A stretch of DNA of 64,000 nt, from the NCBI GenBank assembly GCA_020025715.1, contig JAHHRQ010000002.1:4717-68716 (forward strand). The letters are read 5' to 3'. The translations under genes and the position numbers were made by a program. The DNA comes from Oscillospiraceae bacterium (GTDB taxonomy: Bacteria > Bacillota > Clostridia > Oscillospirales > Oscillospiraceae). The notes below the pieces were generated by a model. The model made no database searches and had not been told where the DNA came from. It saw only the letters and a list, made by a program, of their open reading frames with translations. This document shows, in pieces, positions 17,134 through 25,539 of the stretch; positions within the stretch are counted from its first letter, which is position 1; every line of letters starts with the position of its first letter.

Positions 17134-17162
17134 ATAATACCACCTTATCCTTTGATTTGCAA
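17134..17162 (-). promoter_or_regulatory. Promoter of the rimP-nusA-infB operon
   Basis: TTGCAA (17157-17162) and TATTAT (17134-17139), spaced exactly 17 bp on the minus strand. Expected start of transcription is near 17127. Confidence 0.7.
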
Positions 17163-17254
17163 GTATTTTTTCCCGTAAGCTCACCATAAGCCTTCATATT
17201 ATATTATTGTGATGACTTTTAGAATGTTTTAAAGCCCCGCTTATCATGTGTGCA

Positions 17255-17266
17255 GTTGTATACAAC
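17255..17266. promoter_or_regulatory. Palindromic operator candidate upstream of the polysaccharide promoter
   Basis: GTTGTATACAAC is a perfect 12-bp palindrome ending 10 bp before the -35 hexamer at 17277. Its TTGTATACAA core resembles sites of some GntR-type regulators. No regulator gene is adjacent, so the binding protein is unknown. Confidence 0.4.
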
Positions 17267-17276
17267 GCTTTTTATC

Positions 17277-17305
17277 TTGCAAATTGAGCTAAAAAGTGTT
17301 AAAAT
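17277..17305 (+). promoter_or_regulatory. Promoter of the chain-length/kinase genes
   Basis: TTGCAA (17277-17282) and TAAAAT (17300-17305), spaced 17 bp, face the polysaccharide genes. This leaves a leader of about 95 nt before the first start codon. Confidence 0.6.
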
Positions 17306-17334
17306 GGCAAAGCTCGTTTAGGATTAGGGATATT

Positions 17335-17370
17335 TTTTACTTAATTTCAATTAATTTTACTTAATTTCAA
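17335..17370 (+). repeat. Tandem 16-bp direct repeat in the leader
   Basis: TTTTACTTAATTTCAA occurs at 17335-17350 and again at 17355-17370, a 20-bp period (two helical turns). It lies between the promoter and the first start codon, so it could be a protein-binding site or simply an AT-rich duplication. Confidence 0.6.
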
Positions 17371-17405
17371 CTAAAAATTAAATTTATATTTTATGGAGAT
17401 AAACT

Positions 17406-18116
17406 ATGGATAACTCTGAGTTTAGAATTGAAAATAAAGATGCAGAAGTGGAAATCAGTCTATGGGAACTATGCAAGTCTGTTTTCAAAAGACTCTGGAT
17501 ATTGATTCTTGTTGCTGCCATTGCAGGAAGTTTTGCTTTTTTCTCAGCAAAAAGCACTGTAAGCAGTTCTTACAGCTCAAGCTATAAGAACTATTTTTAT
17601 GTTGAAAACAACCGTACCTCCTCAACAGATGTCCGCAGCATTATGCAGGTATATTATTATGTGGCTACAAATGATGATATTCTTGAGCGTGTTTCTAATG
17701 AAATAAATGTAGGATTAAGCGTTGAGGAATTGAAGTCTATGATCAACGTTGACCTGGACGAAAAGAATACCATTGTGACAGTTTCCGTCAAAGGTCCGGT
17801 TCCGGAAGTTGTATACGCAGTAGCTGATAAGCTTAATACTATTGCAGCTAATGAAATAACATCTAAAATAGAACAAAGTCATATCGAAACTCTTGTTGTT
17901 CCTTCTGAGCCGGTACTTCAAACATCAGGAGAAAATCCCGTTAAGGCCGCTGTCATGGCAGGCATATTTGGATTTATTTTAACTGCAGCTTTAATAGTAA
18001 TTATTGAGATAGTGCAGGATAAAGTAAAAAATCCAGCCCAGCTTGAAGATAGATTCGGAATAGTTGTATTAGGAAGTGTACCCAAGAGTAAAAAGCTCTC
18101 CAGAGGCAATGTATAA
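17406..18116 (+). CDS. Polysaccharide chain-length determinant (Wzz/CpsC/YveK family)
   Basis: This is a membrane adaptor that, with a bacterial tyrosine kinase, controls polymer length and export in Wzy-dependent systems. The Wzz-type layout is clear. A short cytoplasmic N-terminus contains EISLWELCKSVFKR, and the first membrane segment spans about residues 30-48. A large outside domain follows, then a second membrane segment near 180-203 preceded by the proline-containing NPVKAAVMAG. A C-terminal cytoplasmic tail ends in LGSVPKSKKLSRG and would contact the kinase. The 236-residue length is typical for Firmicutes. It is 10 bp upstream of the kinase homologue and shares its promoter. Confidence 0.82.
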   Translation: MDNSEFRIENKDAEVEISLWELCKSVFKRLWILILVAAIAGSFAFFSAKSTVSSSYSSSYKNYFYVENNRTSSTDVRSIMQVYYYVATNDDILERVSNEINVGLSVEELKSMINVDLDEKNTIVTVSVKGPVPEVVYAVADKLNTIAANEITSKIEQSHIETLVVPSEPVLQTSGENPVKAAVMAGIFGFILTAALIVIIEIVQDKVKNPAQLEDRFGIVVLGSVPKSKKLSRGNV

Positions 18117-18126
18117 GGAGGGTTAA

Positions 18127-18762
18127 ATGATGGATAGCAAATTAGTTACAGGTGAAACAGCACCTATCGAAATTCAGGAAGCATTTAATACCCTTCGCAC
18201 CAATCTGTGCTTTGCTCTCTCAGGTGAAACGTCTAAAATTATCGCTCTTACCGGTACAAAAAACGGTGTAGGAGTAAGCACCACGGCTTTAAATCTCGCT
18301 TTGTCCTTTTCTCAGGTAAATAACAACAAGGTTCTGCTTATTGACGGAGATATGCACTCCTCTGTTCTCACTTCAAAACTTGATTTATCTGATAAATCCG
18401 GTTTCAGTGATTGCCTCAGCGGATGTGCCGGTAAAGAAACGTGCATTGTTTCTATATCCGGAATAGATGTGCTTCCTTCCGGTAAGAAACCTTCTAACCC
18501 TGCAAACCTTTTGGACTCTAAAGCAATGGAAAAACTTTGTGAAGAATTTAAAAGAGCTTATGATTATGTTTTTATAGTTCTTCCTCCAGCATCTAATTTT
18601 TCTGATGCAGCAATTACTGCAAAATTTGCGGACGGTTTTGTGCCGGTTGTGCGCCATGACAAAACAAGATACGCCGAGATCAAAAAGCTTGTAAGAAATA
18701 TTCGTTTAGCTGGTGGCAAAATTTTAGGATTCGTCTATAACAGAGAGCCTTTGAAAAAATAA
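18127..18762 (+). CDS. CpsD/CapB-family tyrosine kinase homologue, active site degenerate
   Basis: It has the overall BY-kinase layout, including the EAFNTLRTNLCFAL helix near residues 18-31 and the ALNLALSFSQ helix after the P-loop. Key residues are changed. The Walker A region reads GTKNGVGVST (43-52), so the P-loop lysine is Val50, although the upstream lysine (K45) remains. Walker A' is LLIDGDM (70-76). Walker B reads YDYVFIVLPP (145-154), where families have Asp at residue 151. The C-terminus ends NREPLKK without the usual tyrosine cluster. This suggests a non-catalytic partner of the chain-length protein, or a P-loop ATPase that no longer hydrolyses ATP. AAGGAGG precedes the ATG. Confidence 0.75.
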   Translation: MMDSKLVTGETAPIEIQEAFNTLRTNLCFALSGETSKIIALTGTKNGVGVSTTALNLALSFSQVNNNKVLLIDGDMHSSVLTSKLDLSDKSGFSDCLSGCAGKETCIVSISGIDVLPSGKKPSNPANLLDSKAMEKLCEEFKRAYDYVFIVLPPASNFSDAAITAKFADGFVPVVRHDKTRYAEIKKLVRNIRLAGGKILGFVYNREPLKK

Positions 18763-18903
18763 GTATTTAATAAAACAAAACCTATCAGCTGAATCTGCGC
18801 CCCCGCCTTTTGTTTACTGTGACGTGGGGCGTAAAGCTATTTTTTAATAAATTTCTATAAAGCAGCGTCTGCTGCAATCTTTTCTGTTAGGGGGTAATAT
18901 TTT

Positions 18904-19998
18904 TTGGATCAGTCAATCTACACTGAATTAAAAAGAGTTTGCAATGAATTTTGCATAAAAGGCAGCTTTGATTCTTACGTCGAACTTAAACAGGGTAATG
19001 TAAACAGCACATATAAAGTACATTTTACTCAGGCTGACGGCACCCCAAAGGAATACATTGTACAAAGATTAAATACATTCGTTTTTAAACAGCCTATTCA
19101 GGTTATGGAAAATATAGATAAAGTCACTGAACACATAAGAGCCAAAAGTACAGGCAAACTTGCTCTTCATTTTCATCACACTAAAGAGCGCAACACATAT
19201 GTCATTGACGAATACGGATTCTGGCGTCTCTTCAACTATATTCCATCCAAGACATACGATATTTGCGATGATCTGAATGTTATAAAAAATGCAGGAAACG
19301 CTTTTGGTGAGTTTCAGATGCTTCTCGGCGATTTTGATGCAAGCCTTCTCCATGATACCATTCCATTCTTCCACGACACTGAGCGGCGTTACGAGAAGTT
19401 GATCTTTGACGCAAGAAAAGATCCCGAAGGTTTGCTTGAATCAGTAAGACCTGAATATGACTGGCTTATGTCAGTAAGAGATCAGGCTTGTGCTCTTACA
19501 AGAATGTTTAAGGAGGGCAAGCTCCCTCTTCGTGTCACCCATAACGACACCAAGATAAACAACGTTCTCTTTGAAAAAGACGGAACTGAGGCACTTGTTG
19601 TAATCGACCTTGATACCGTTATGCCCGGACTTGTGGGAAACGACTTCGGTGACGCTATCCGTTTTGCAGCAAACAAAGTTGAAGAGGACAGCCCTGATTT
19701 TGAGCATGCTGGTATAAACATGGATATTTTCCGTGCTTTCACCGAAGGTTTTCTCTCTCAAACTGCCGGTACACTCACCAAAAATGAGATTGAAACACTG
19801 GCAATAAGCTGTTTTGCTATGGCATGTGAGCTTTCCACCCGTTTCCTTGATGACTACATACTGGGCAGTCCCTATTTCAAGATAAACTATCCTGAACACA
19901 ACCTTGTCCGCGCACGCTGCCAGATTGCTCTTGCAAAAGACATGCTCATACATTTGGATGAAATGCAGCGGATAATCGTTGACTGTGTAAAAAAATAA
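18904..19998 (+). CDS. Aminoglycoside-phosphotransferase-fold sugar kinase (NahK-like)
   Basis: This is a 364-residue small-molecule kinase of the APH/choline-kinase fold. The glycine-containing N-lobe has NVNSTYKV near residues 32-39. The catalytic Brenner motif HNDTKINN is at 213-220 and the metal-binding DLD at 235-237. The overall sequence (NVNSTYKVHF, YIVQRLN, GNDFGDAIRFA) matches the group annotated as N-acetylhexosamine 1-kinase or mucin-desulfatase-like kinase. Those members phosphorylate GlcNAc/GalNAc at C1 to feed UDP-sugar synthesis. The start is a TTG at 18904 with AGGGGG about 9 nt upstream; no in-frame ATG lies nearby. Between it and the kinase homologue is a weak GC-rich hairpin (18798-18831). 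A role in supplying amino sugars to the adjacent locus is an inference. Confidence 0.65.
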   Translation: MDQSIYTELKRVCNEFCIKGSFDSYVELKQGNVNSTYKVHFTQADGTPKEYIVQRLNTFVFKQPIQVMENIDKVTEHIRAKSTGKLALHFHHTKERNTYVIDEYGFWRLFNYIPSKTYDICDDLNVIKNAGNAFGEFQMLLGDFDASLLHDTIPFFHDTERRYEKLIFDARKDPEGLLESVRPEYDWLMSVRDQACALTRMFKEGKLPLRVTHNDTKINNVLFEKDGTEALVVIDLDTVMPGLVGNDFGDAIRFAANKVEEDSPDFEHAGINMDIFRAFTEGFLSQTAGTLTKNEIETLAISCFAMACELSTRFLDDYILGSPYFKINYPEHNLVRARCQIALAKDMLIHLDEMQRIIVDCVKK

Positions 19999-20015
19999 TA
20001 TTTAAAAAAATTTTG

Positions 20016-20050
20016 AGCCCTTAAATCTTTTCAGGATTTAAGGGCTTTTT
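20016..20050 (+). terminator. Terminator of the sugar-kinase gene
   Basis: AGCCCTTAAATC (20016-20027) pairs perfectly with GATTTAAGGGCT (20034-20045), followed by TTTTTCG. It closes the plus-strand block. Confidence 0.85.
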
Positions 20051-20075
20051 CGTTAGTTTTAAAATTCGTACAGAG

Positions 20076-20828
20076 TTACGCTGTTTTTCTTTTAACAAAA
20101 TTCAAAACTGCTTTCATAATCAAGTTACACAGTAAGATTGCCAGCGATACAATTACCGCACATTCAAGCTGCATTTGAGCTTCAAACTGATTTATCATAA
20201 GCGCAACAGGTTTATTCGCCGTAGTAGCAAGGAATGACACTGCAGAAATTGTCATCATGGTGTTCACGAAAAAATATAAAAACATTTCTATAATGGTATC
20301 CTTGCAACCGGGAACAAAAACATCTCTTATCATACGCCGCCTTGGAATTTCCAATGTATGACCTATGCTTTCCAGATTTTCATTCAGCTTAGACAACGAA
20401 TTATACATCATCAGGTACGGAGATGAAATGAAGTGGACAATATTGACCATTATTAAAATCGCGATCGTTCCGTAAAGAAAGCTTCCCTTGAATGTCAGCA
20501 CATAAGATAAGCCCAAAACTATACCCGGAATTGCTGTTGAAGTAATGGCAGATAAATGAAGAAAGTTAGACATTTTAGATCTCATTCTCACGGACATATA
20601 GGCTGCCATAAAAGCGATTTTCACACCGATTAGAGACACGAAAAAGGCAATGAGCAGTGAATTGATTAAATACTCCCTTGCATGGAGATTGAGCGTTTTT
20701 GTTATATTGGCAAACATTCGCACAAGTGGGATAAAAACAAGGCATCTACAGTGTGCTGAGAAATGATTGATCGCTACATTTGCATATTCAACCTTGAGCG
20801 CATCCAGTATAAAACCGGAGTGGCACAT
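20076..20828 (-). pseudogene. C-terminal remnant of a two-domain ABC transporter permease
   Basis: From about residue 44 on, this matches the second half of an iron/2-aminoethylphosphonate-type ABC permease. Evidence is several membrane segments (YLINSLLIAFFVSLIG, TSTAIPGIVLGLSYVLTF) and the EAA loop contacting the ATPase (LESIGHTLEIPRRRMIRDVFVPG). Full-length members have 500-560 residues with two such halves; only one remains. The first 40 or so residues do not look like family sequence. The apparent ATG lies inside a 13-bp inverted repeat, so it is probably not a true start. No ATPase or binding-protein gene is adjacent. It is probably a decayed fragment left at the edge of the polysaccharide cluster. 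A functional half-size permease cannot be excluded. Confidence 0.6.
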
Positions 20829-20846
20829 CTAACGATGTGCCACTCC
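20817..20846 (-). terminator. Perfect 13-bp inverted repeat, probable terminator of the polysaccharide cluster
   Basis: GGAGTGGCACATC (20817-20829) and GATGTGCCACTCC (20834-20846) flank a TAAC loop. On the minus strand the stem is followed by GGTTTTAT, a modest T tract. It lies 130 bp after the last polysaccharide gene, at the boundary with the permease remnant. Confidence 0.5.
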
Positions 20847-20975
20847 ACATAATTCCTTATATTGCCCTACATATAGGACTTTTTTTGCTGTCCGCATAAA
20901 CCGTGATAGTTCAAAACGATTTAGGAGCTCTTTTAGAATTATAATTTAATAAATCATGCATGCTGCGCATGTGAA

Positions 20976-21692
20976 TTATTGCAGTTTAGACTCTTTTGCC
21001 TTTTTTAAAAATTCATCAAAATTTGGAAATTCAGGCTCATATGTTTCCAAATATTTTTTTGCTATTTCATAGTTTCCGTTTAGCTTCAGTTTATCCTCAA
21101 AAGCAGGGTTCAGATTTTCCGAATTTGAGAACAAGTAAAAATATTCATGAAGTTTTGAAATATCAGGCTCTGTTCCATAAGCCTCAATATATTTTTGCAC
21201 GAAAGTTTTTGCCTCAGTAATCTGTCTTGCTTCTCTTTTCTGTTTATACTCCTCAAGGCTCATAATCCTTCTTGCTGGAACGCCCGCATAAACAGAATCA
21301 TGCTCGCACACTCCACTTACTACACTATGCGCGCCAATTATAACATTATCCTCTATAATGCTTCCGCCTAAAATCAAGCTTCCAGTTCCAATAAAAATAT
21401 TATTACACAACTTTACAGGCTGCTGATTTCCTAAAATCTCACCATATTTATTTTTAATAACACTCCATGAATAATCATGCGTTAAAATGGTTGAAGCTAC
21501 AATATTAACATGGCTACCAATTTCCAACAAGTGAAGATTCAATGTGTCTACCTGACATTTTTCAAGGCAGAAAAAATTAACATCTTCTCCTATTTTCGCT
21601 CCACCTGATCTTAAAAATTGTATAAAAGTGTCCTGATCGCACTGATTCCCATAAATTAGTTTCTTGGCTATTTTCTTTATAAATTTCAGCAT
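20976..21692 (-). CDS. Hexapeptide-repeat (left-handed beta-helix) O-acetyltransferase
   Basis: Hexapeptide repeats fill residues 30-150, with units such as IGEDVNFFC, IGSHVNIVAS, NIFIGTGSLILG and NVIIGAHSVVSG. They end in the common AGVPARRI cap seen in WcaF/NodL-type acetyltransferases. These use acetyl-CoA to acetylate sugars. The C-terminal about 85 residues (EEYKQKREARQ onward) are charged and helical and are not part of the standard fold. It is the last gene of the leftward cluster, 16 bp after the 2-epimerase stop. The acceptor is unknown; an acetylated amino or hydroxyl group of the glycan is likely. Confidence 0.75.
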   Translation of the reverse strand: MLKFIKKIAKKLIYGNQCDQDTFIQFLRSGGAKIGEDVNFFCLEKCQVDTLNLHLLEIGSHVNIVASTILTHDYSWSVIKNKYGEILGNQQPVKLCNNIFIGTGSLILGGSIIEDNVIIGAHSVVSGVCEHDSVYAGVPARRIMSLEEYKQKREARQITEAKTFVQKYIEAYGTEPDISKLHEYFYLFSNSENLNPAFEDKLKLNGNYEIAKKYLETYEPEFPNFDEFLKKAKESKLQ

Positions 21693-21707
21693 GTTCTACC
21701 CCGCTTT

Positions 21708-22814
21708 TCAAACTGCAGCATATCCCTTTTCTAAAATATCAGCTATTCTTTCACATGCATGGCCGTCACCGTAAGGATTGTTGGCCTTAGCCATAGCAGA
21801 ATAAGCTTCATCATTTTCAAGAAGCTCCTTAAAATTTCGATAAATTACTTCTTCGTCTGTACCGACTAATTTCAGTGTTCCGGCTGCAACGCCTTCCGGT
21901 CTTTCCGTTGTATCACGCATTACAAGTACAGGCTTTCCGAGAGACGGTGCTTCTTCTTGAATTCCGCCGGAATCGGTGAGGATAAGATAGGACTTTGCCA
22001 TAATGTTATGGCAGTCAAAAACTTCAACCGGATCTATGATGTGTATTCTGTCGCATCCGCCAAGCTCATCTTCTGCTGCTTTTCTTACTACCGGATTCAT
22101 ATGTATAGGATACAGAGCTTTAACATCCGGGTGCTCATCCATAACCCTTCTGATTGCACGGAACATGCTGTGCATATGTTCGCCCAGATTTTCTCTGCGG
22201 TGCGCAGTAATGAAAATCAGGCGGCTGCCCTTGGCCCATTCAAGCTCGGGATGAGTATAGTTGTCACATACTGTGGTCTTTAAGGCATCGATAACAGTAT
22301 TACCCGTAACCCATATCTTTTTCGGGTCTCTGCCCTCTCTCAGCAGGTTTTCCTTTGCCCGCTCGGTAGGCGCAAAGTTATACATAGAAATTACAGACAC
22401 AGCCTGTCTGTTAAATTCTTCCGGATAAGGAGAATAGATGTCATAAGTACGAAGACCTGCTTCTACATGGCCCACGGGAATCTGCTTATAGAAACATGCC
22501 AGCGCAGTAACAAAAGTGGTAGAAGTATCACCGTGCACCAGCACCACATCGGGGTTGACTTCCTCAAGAACAGCTTTGATACGGTTTAAGATATTAGTGG
22601 TTATATCAAATAAGGTCTGCTTGTCTTTCATTATCGAAAGGTCATAATCGGGAACAACGTGGAAGGTTTCAAGGACCTGATCCAGCATTTGTCTATGCTG
22701 ACCCGTTACACATACAACAGTTTCAATGTTCTTTCTTTTCTTCAGTTCATTGACTAAAGGACACATTTTTATAGCTTCCGGTCTTGTGCCGAAAACCAGC
22801 ATAATCTTTTTCAT
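21708..22814 (-). CDS. wecB: Non-hydrolysing UDP-GlcNAc 2-epimerase
   Basis: This enzyme interconverts UDP-GlcNAc and UDP-ManNAc. Family motifs are visible: GTRPEAIKMCPLV near residues 9-21, GQHRQMLDQVL near 39-49, VHGDTSTT near 93-100, HVEAGLRT near 116-123, ITAHRRENLGEHM near 205-217, and TDSGGIQEEAPSLGKPVLVMRDTTERPE in the C-terminal domain. The 368-residue length is standard. The start overlaps the upstream iron-sulfur protein gene by 4 bp (ATGA). A second, diverged 2-epimerase (38651-39724) in the same locus probably works on a different substrate, so this one should supply UDP-ManNAc. Confidence 0.9.
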   Translation of the reverse strand: MKKIMLVFGTRPEAIKMCPLVNELKKRKNIETVVCVTGQHRQMLDQVLETFHVVPDYDLSIMKDKQTLFDITTNILNRIKAVLEEVNPDVVLVHGDTSTTFVTALACFYKQIPVGHVEAGLRTYDIYSPYPEEFNRQAVSVISMYNFAPTERAKENLLREGRDPKKIWVTGNTVIDALKTTVCDNYTHPELEWAKGSRLIFITAHRRENLGEHMHSMFRAIRRVMDEHPDVKALYPIHMNPVVRKAAEDELGGCDRIHIIDPVEVFDCHNIMAKSYLILTDSGGIQEEAPSLGKPVLVMRDTTERPEGVAAGTLKLVGTDEEVIYRNFKELLENDEAYSAMAKANNPYGDGHACERIADILEKGYAAV

Positions 22815-24043
22815 TTTCCTGTCACCTGTCTATCTTTATATATTAACAGCATTCCATAATCTGGGTCAACTCCGCTATTTCTTGCTTTCTGAATAACAGA
22901 CCATACCCCAGTTTTATGCAAAAAAGACTTAATGCGGATTTTAGGTGTTATGCCGGCATATTTTTCTGCCAGCTTCTCAAAATCCATGCTGTCTGCATCT
23001 ATGTAAAATGTATCTCTTTCGGAGCTGAACGGCTGAGATTTGAAGATTGCCGGGTTACATTCCTTAGCCAGCTTATAGCTCAGCCCTTCATTTCTCACAG
23101 TAAACTGAGGCACAATTTCTGCAAAAGCCTTTTTACCTAACTCCGAATTTATCAGCACCATGGAAAATCCCTTATTGTCGCTGTATTCCGGATATACTTT
23201 TTCAACGCCCCAGAAATCTCCCAGCGTAATATCAGCCCCGCTGGTACCGCCCTTGGCTTTGCAGTCATAGCATGAATGTCTCAGGCAAACGGAGCAATTG
23301 AACATTGCAAAATAAGGGTCCTCAAAATTATAATTGAAAACCTTGTTTTTCCTGTCAATATTCTTTCCACGCTCTTTCCAGCTGTACATTTTACTGCGGA
23401 ATCTAACGTCACACAGCTCTGCATGCTCCTTATTCTGCAAATAGTCGACATACTTATCCCATAATTTCTGTGACGGTACACCATGGCATATAATATCCAC
23501 GCACAGCAGATTATCATATTTTTTCTTCAGGAAAAGCCTCAGCCCTTTAACCTGGCACGGTGTTCCTGAGAACAGAACCTGTCTCCCCTGTTCCAGATAT
23601 TTTTTTACATCTGTGTATGTATTTTCCGAACTGCTCTGGAAATATTTGGATCCCTGTAATTTGGGAAGATTCTCTGTGCTCTCAACAGCTATATGCTTTG
23701 CCGCCTTGCAATCCTCTGTAAGAGCTACGCCGAAAACTACGCCCTTTTTCTCAATGACAGCTTCAGCAAGGGAAGTAAATACGCCGCCTGATGAGCTGTT
23801 AAATCTGATATTTTCATTTTTATTAAATGCGCAAAATACATCAGGATCTGCACATGAATCCGGCACGGAACTTTGAAACGGGCAGACTTTTTCGCATAGA
23901 CCGCAGTTTATACATTTATTGACATCGACCCGTGGATATAAAAATCCCTCGCTGTCCCTTTCAAACTCTATGCAGTTTTTCGGACAGCTTTGTACGCAGG
24001 CGCCGCATCCTGAACAAAGCGCCTTATTCGTTACCTGAATCAT
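22811..24043 (-). CDS. F420-hydrogenase-beta-like iron-sulfur protein of polysaccharide clusters
   Basis: The N-terminus has two ferredoxin-type 4Fe-4S motifs (CSGCGACVQSCPKNC near residues 10-24, and CINCGLCEKVCP near 39-50). A Coenzyme F420 hydrogenase/dehydrogenase beta-subunit N-terminal and C-terminal domain pair follows, with a third cysteine cluster (CSVCLRHSCYDCKAKGG) in the middle. Clostridia generally do not make F420; homologues are frequent in capsule and O-antigen clusters, often beside pyruvyl transferases. A pyruvyl transferase gene is two genes upstream here. A redox step on a sugar or flavin-dependent activity is plausible but unproven. Overlaps wecB by 4 bp. Confidence 0.75.
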   Translation of the reverse strand: MIQVTNKALCSGCGACVQSCPKNCIEFERDSEGFLYPRVDVNKCINCGLCEKVCPFQSSVPDSCADPDVFCAFNKNENIRFNSSSGGVFTSLAEAVIEKKGVVFGVALTEDCKAAKHIAVESTENLPKLQGSKYFQSSSENTYTDVKKYLEQGRQVLFSGTPCQVKGLRLFLKKKYDNLLCVDIICHGVPSQKLWDKYVDYLQNKEHAELCDVRFRSKMYSWKERGKNIDRKNKVFNYNFEDPYFAMFNCSVCLRHSCYDCKAKGGTSGADITLGDFWGVEKVYPEYSDNKGFSMVLINSELGKKAFAEIVPQFTVRNEGLSYKLAKECNPAIFKSQPFSSERDTFYIDADSMDFEKLAEKYAGITPKIRIKSFLHKTGVWSVIQKARNSGVDPDYGMLLIYKDRQVTGK

Positions 24044-24066
24044 AATAAGCTCCTTCTAAGAAAGTA

Positions 24067-25539
24067 CTAATTTTCAGTCTTTCTTTTATTCATAATACCC
24101 TGTATTTTTTCAGTAATATTGAAGAACTTATTGCATCCCCAATATATGATGCACAGCATAGCTGCAAACATCACTATTTTCAAAATCAAATTATCAAAGA
24201 ATACTGCTGCCAGTAAATAAACTATAAAGCAGGCCCAGATTATAACAATATTCTTGTTTACAAAGTATTTCTTGTCAACTATCTTCTTCTTTATGTAGAA
24301 CGGTATAAATATAACTGTTGTAATAAAGTAGGCAAAAAGGTATGCAATAGAAATTCCAATTGCTCCCCATCGCTTCAAAAACAGAATACTGCATATAAAG
24401 CAGATGCCCCACAACAGATTGCTAAAAAAGCCAAACCACATGTAGCTGTATTTAATCAGATTTCGTGCTATGCCTTCCTTAAATGATAGCAGGCCACATA
24501 TGGCACAAATGATTATAATTGACACATTCAGGCTTGTATAATCGTATGTCTTACCGTAAAATGCGGTAATCAAGCCGGAAATCAACGTTACACCAGAGGA
24601 AAGGGTCAGGACGATAAACCATGACATGAGTATGTTAACATCTTCCATGGTTTCGTCGTCATTTGCAATTATGAAAGGCAGGATAACATTTCCTATTGCT
24701 GCGGGCAGCAGAGAAATCGCAGAGCGCCACTGGTTAGCGGCATTAAAAACACCCATATTATAGTATCCGCCCGGGTCATTTATTACAATTGTATTGCCAA
24801 GCCATGTAATAGGCATAACTACCACATTCATTAGCATTGCAGGCAGTGCAAACCTGAAAAGGAGTTTATATTCTGACAGACATTTCCTTAATTTAATCAC
24901 TATTTCATTTTCTTCGCAAAGTTTTTTAATTCTCTTGAATGCAATCAGAAATGAAATCAAACCTGCAATGCCGTATCCTAAAACCAGACCGTTTACGCCG
25001 AACAACAGCGTTGATATTACGAAGATAGGAAGTGAGACCAGGCCTTCTATAATTGAAATTCTTGCAATAGACTTAAAATCTTCAAAACCTGCCAGAATAC
25101 TGTTTTGTATAGTATTAAGGGTGTAAACCACCAACATAAGAGTGGAAATCTTCAATCCGGTAGACAGTGCAGGATTATTAAGAGTGTTCTTTGCCAGCCA
25201 GTCACTTCCCATAAACAGCCCCAACGAAAAAAGCAGGGATGAGAACAGTGCAAAGCAGAATGTCATTGAAATGACATTTGAACATCTGTTCTTCTCGTTT
25301 TCTTTAAATTCTACAATAAATCTGGTTGCCATCGTTCCAAGACCCATTGCCGCGAAAGTAGAGAACATACCGACAGTGTTGTTTACCATTCCGAACTCAC
25401 CGTTGCGGTCAGCACCCAGAATACGTGCTGTTAATATGGAAGCTATCATAACAAGAACTTTGCTTCCTATTGATCCGAACACATTCCAGAATAAGCCTAA
25501 TTTAAGTTTTGCAGTTTTACTTTTAGTTAATTCACTCAT
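24067..25539 (-). CDS. wzx: Oligosaccharide flippase, Wzx/MATE superfamily (first of two)
   Basis: This is an integral membrane protein of 490 residues with about 12-14 predicted membrane segments. It begins with an amphipathic KTAKLKLGLFWNVFGSIGSKVLVMIAS segment typical of the polysaccharide transporter (MOP) superfamily. Such proteins turn undecaprenyl-PP-linked repeat units from the inner to the outer leaflet. It overlaps the upstream pyruvyl transferase gene by one base. A second flippase lies at 42429-43946, suggesting two repeat-unit types or a merger of two loci. Confidence 0.82.
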   Translation of the reverse strand: MSELTKSKTAKLKLGLFWNVFGSIGSKVLVMIASILTARILGADRNGEFGMVNNTVGMFSTFAAMGLGTMATRFIVEFKENEKNRCSNVISMTFCFALFSSLLFSLGLFMGSDWLAKNTLNNPALSTGLKISTLMLVVYTLNTIQNSILAGFEDFKSIARISIIEGLVSLPIFVISTLLFGVNGLVLGYGIAGLISFLIAFKRIKKLCEENEIVIKLRKCLSEYKLLFRFALPAMLMNVVVMPITWLGNTIVINDPGGYYNMGVFNAANQWRSAISLLPAAIGNVILPFIIANDDETMEDVNILMSWFIVLTLSSGVTLISGLITAFYGKTYDYTSLNVSIIIICAICGLLSFKEGIARNLIKYSYMWFGFFSNLLWGICFICSILFLKRWGAIGISIAYLFAYFITTVIFIPFYIKKKIVDKKYFVNKNIVIIWACFIVYLLAAVFFDNLILKIVMFAAMLCIIYWGCNKFFNITEKIQGIMNKRKTEN

